From NCBI GenBank assembly GCA_023420795.1, contig JAEZVM010000252.1:1-6540 (forward strand): a DNA stretch of 6,540 bases. Reading direction: 5' to 3'. Position 1 is the first letter of the stretch; each line of letters begins with the position of its first letter. Origin of the DNA: Pseudomonadota bacterium (GTDB taxonomy: Bacteria; Pseudomonadota; Gammaproteobacteria; Burkholderiales; Burkholderiaceae_D). Both the position numbers and the translations under genes were made by a program. Positions 6,230 to 6,540 of the stretch are shown piece by piece. Under the pieces are notes generated by a model. The model made no database searches. It saw only the letters and a program-made list of their open reading frames with translations, and was not told the origin of the DNA.

Positions 6230-6540
6230 TCACTTGCTCAGCAGCCGCATCCCTCGTTCCAGCCCGTCTATCGTGACTGGGAACATCCGGTTGTTCATCA
6301 GTTGCCGGATCACACTGATCGACTGTCGGTACTGCCACAAGCCTTCCGGTTCCGGGTTGAGCCAGATGAATTTCGGGAAAGTGCTGGTGAAGCGCTGCAG
6401 CCACACCGCGCCAGCTTCCTCATTGTTGTATTCCACGGAGCCGCCCGGTTGCAGCACCTCGTACGGGCTCATCGTCGCGTCGCCGACGAAGATCAGTTTG
6501 GTATCGGGCGGGTATTTGCGCAGCACGTCCCAGGTCGGAA
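6230..6540 (-). CDS. VWA domain protein, CoxE-like, C-terminal part only
   Basis: This is the last 102 residues of a minus-strand gene that enters from the right edge; its start is outside the window. The reading frame continues beyond the internal GTG at 6526 (codons for Pro-Thr-Trp-Asp precede it), so that GTG is not the start. LIFVGDATMSPYEVL resembles the last strands of a von Willebrand A domain, with the Asp of GDATMS a plausible metal-site residue. FIWLNPEPEGLWQYRQS followed by NNRMFPVTIDGLERGMRLL matches the C-terminal pattern of CoxE-family VWA proteins. Such proteins usually pair with a MoxR-type AAA+ ATPase in metal-cofactor or complex assembly, but that partner would lie outside this window. 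The gene converges on the pseudo-receiver gene, with the palindromic repeat between them. The family call is by eye. Confidence 0.75.
   Translation of the reverse strand, partial: PTWDVLRKYPPDTKLIFVGDATMSPYEVLQPGGSVEYNNEEAGAVWLQRFTSTFPKFIWLNPEPEGLWQYRQSISVIRQLMNNRMFPVTIDGLERGMRLLSK

Noticed and set aside
6153..6404. Minus-strand frame over the palindrome and VWA gene end
   Set aside because: It overlaps the VWA frame out of phase and its end is simply the repeat translated.

Overview
This GC-rich chromosomal window most resembles Betaproteobacteria, order Burkholderiales, probably Oxalobacteraceae-like. That placement rests on the wording of ParE and ParC, on a lytic transglycosylase gene lying between them, and on a C-terminal CoxE-type VWA gene fragment. 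It is a judgement by eye, not a database result.

Layout. Positions 1-5000 hold a tightly packed minus-strand operon read right to left. It runs parE (topoisomerase IV subunit B), then an exported SLT-type lytic transglycosylase, then parC (topoisomerase IV subunit A, whose last residues run off the left edge). Gaps are 4 nt and 12 nt, so co-transcription and perhaps translational coupling are likely. Positions 5001-5255 are an AT-rich (about 37% GC by hand count) divergent control region. On the right a plus-strand gene (5256-6080) encodes a 274-residue protein built from two receiver-like folds. It is followed by a long hairpin-forming palindromic repeat (6124-6210). The 3' end of a convergent minus-strand VWA/CoxE-like gene closes the window and is cut by the right edge.

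Two things stand out. First, the parE upstream region contains CTGT-N8-ACAG inside an 18-bp near-perfect dyad (5051-5068), the form of a LexA/SOS operator. It overlaps a plausible -35 element, so topoisomerase IV and the cell-wall hydrolase may be DNA-damage controlled as a unit. Second, the divergent gene looks like a response regulator, but both receiver-like halves carry Asn where the phosphoacceptor Asp should be. Each half also has the same LLVGKP segment, so it appears to be a duplicated, phosphorylation-independent pseudo-receiver protein with no output domain.

How the genes fit together. ParC and ParE form the A2B2 enzyme that decatenates sister chromosomes. The lytic transglycosylase cuts peptidoglycan, so the operon joins chromosome separation to wall remodelling, both needed late in the cell cycle. 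That functional link, and any role of the pseudo-receiver, is inference. No tRNA, rRNA, CRISPR array, insertion sequence or phage gene was seen.
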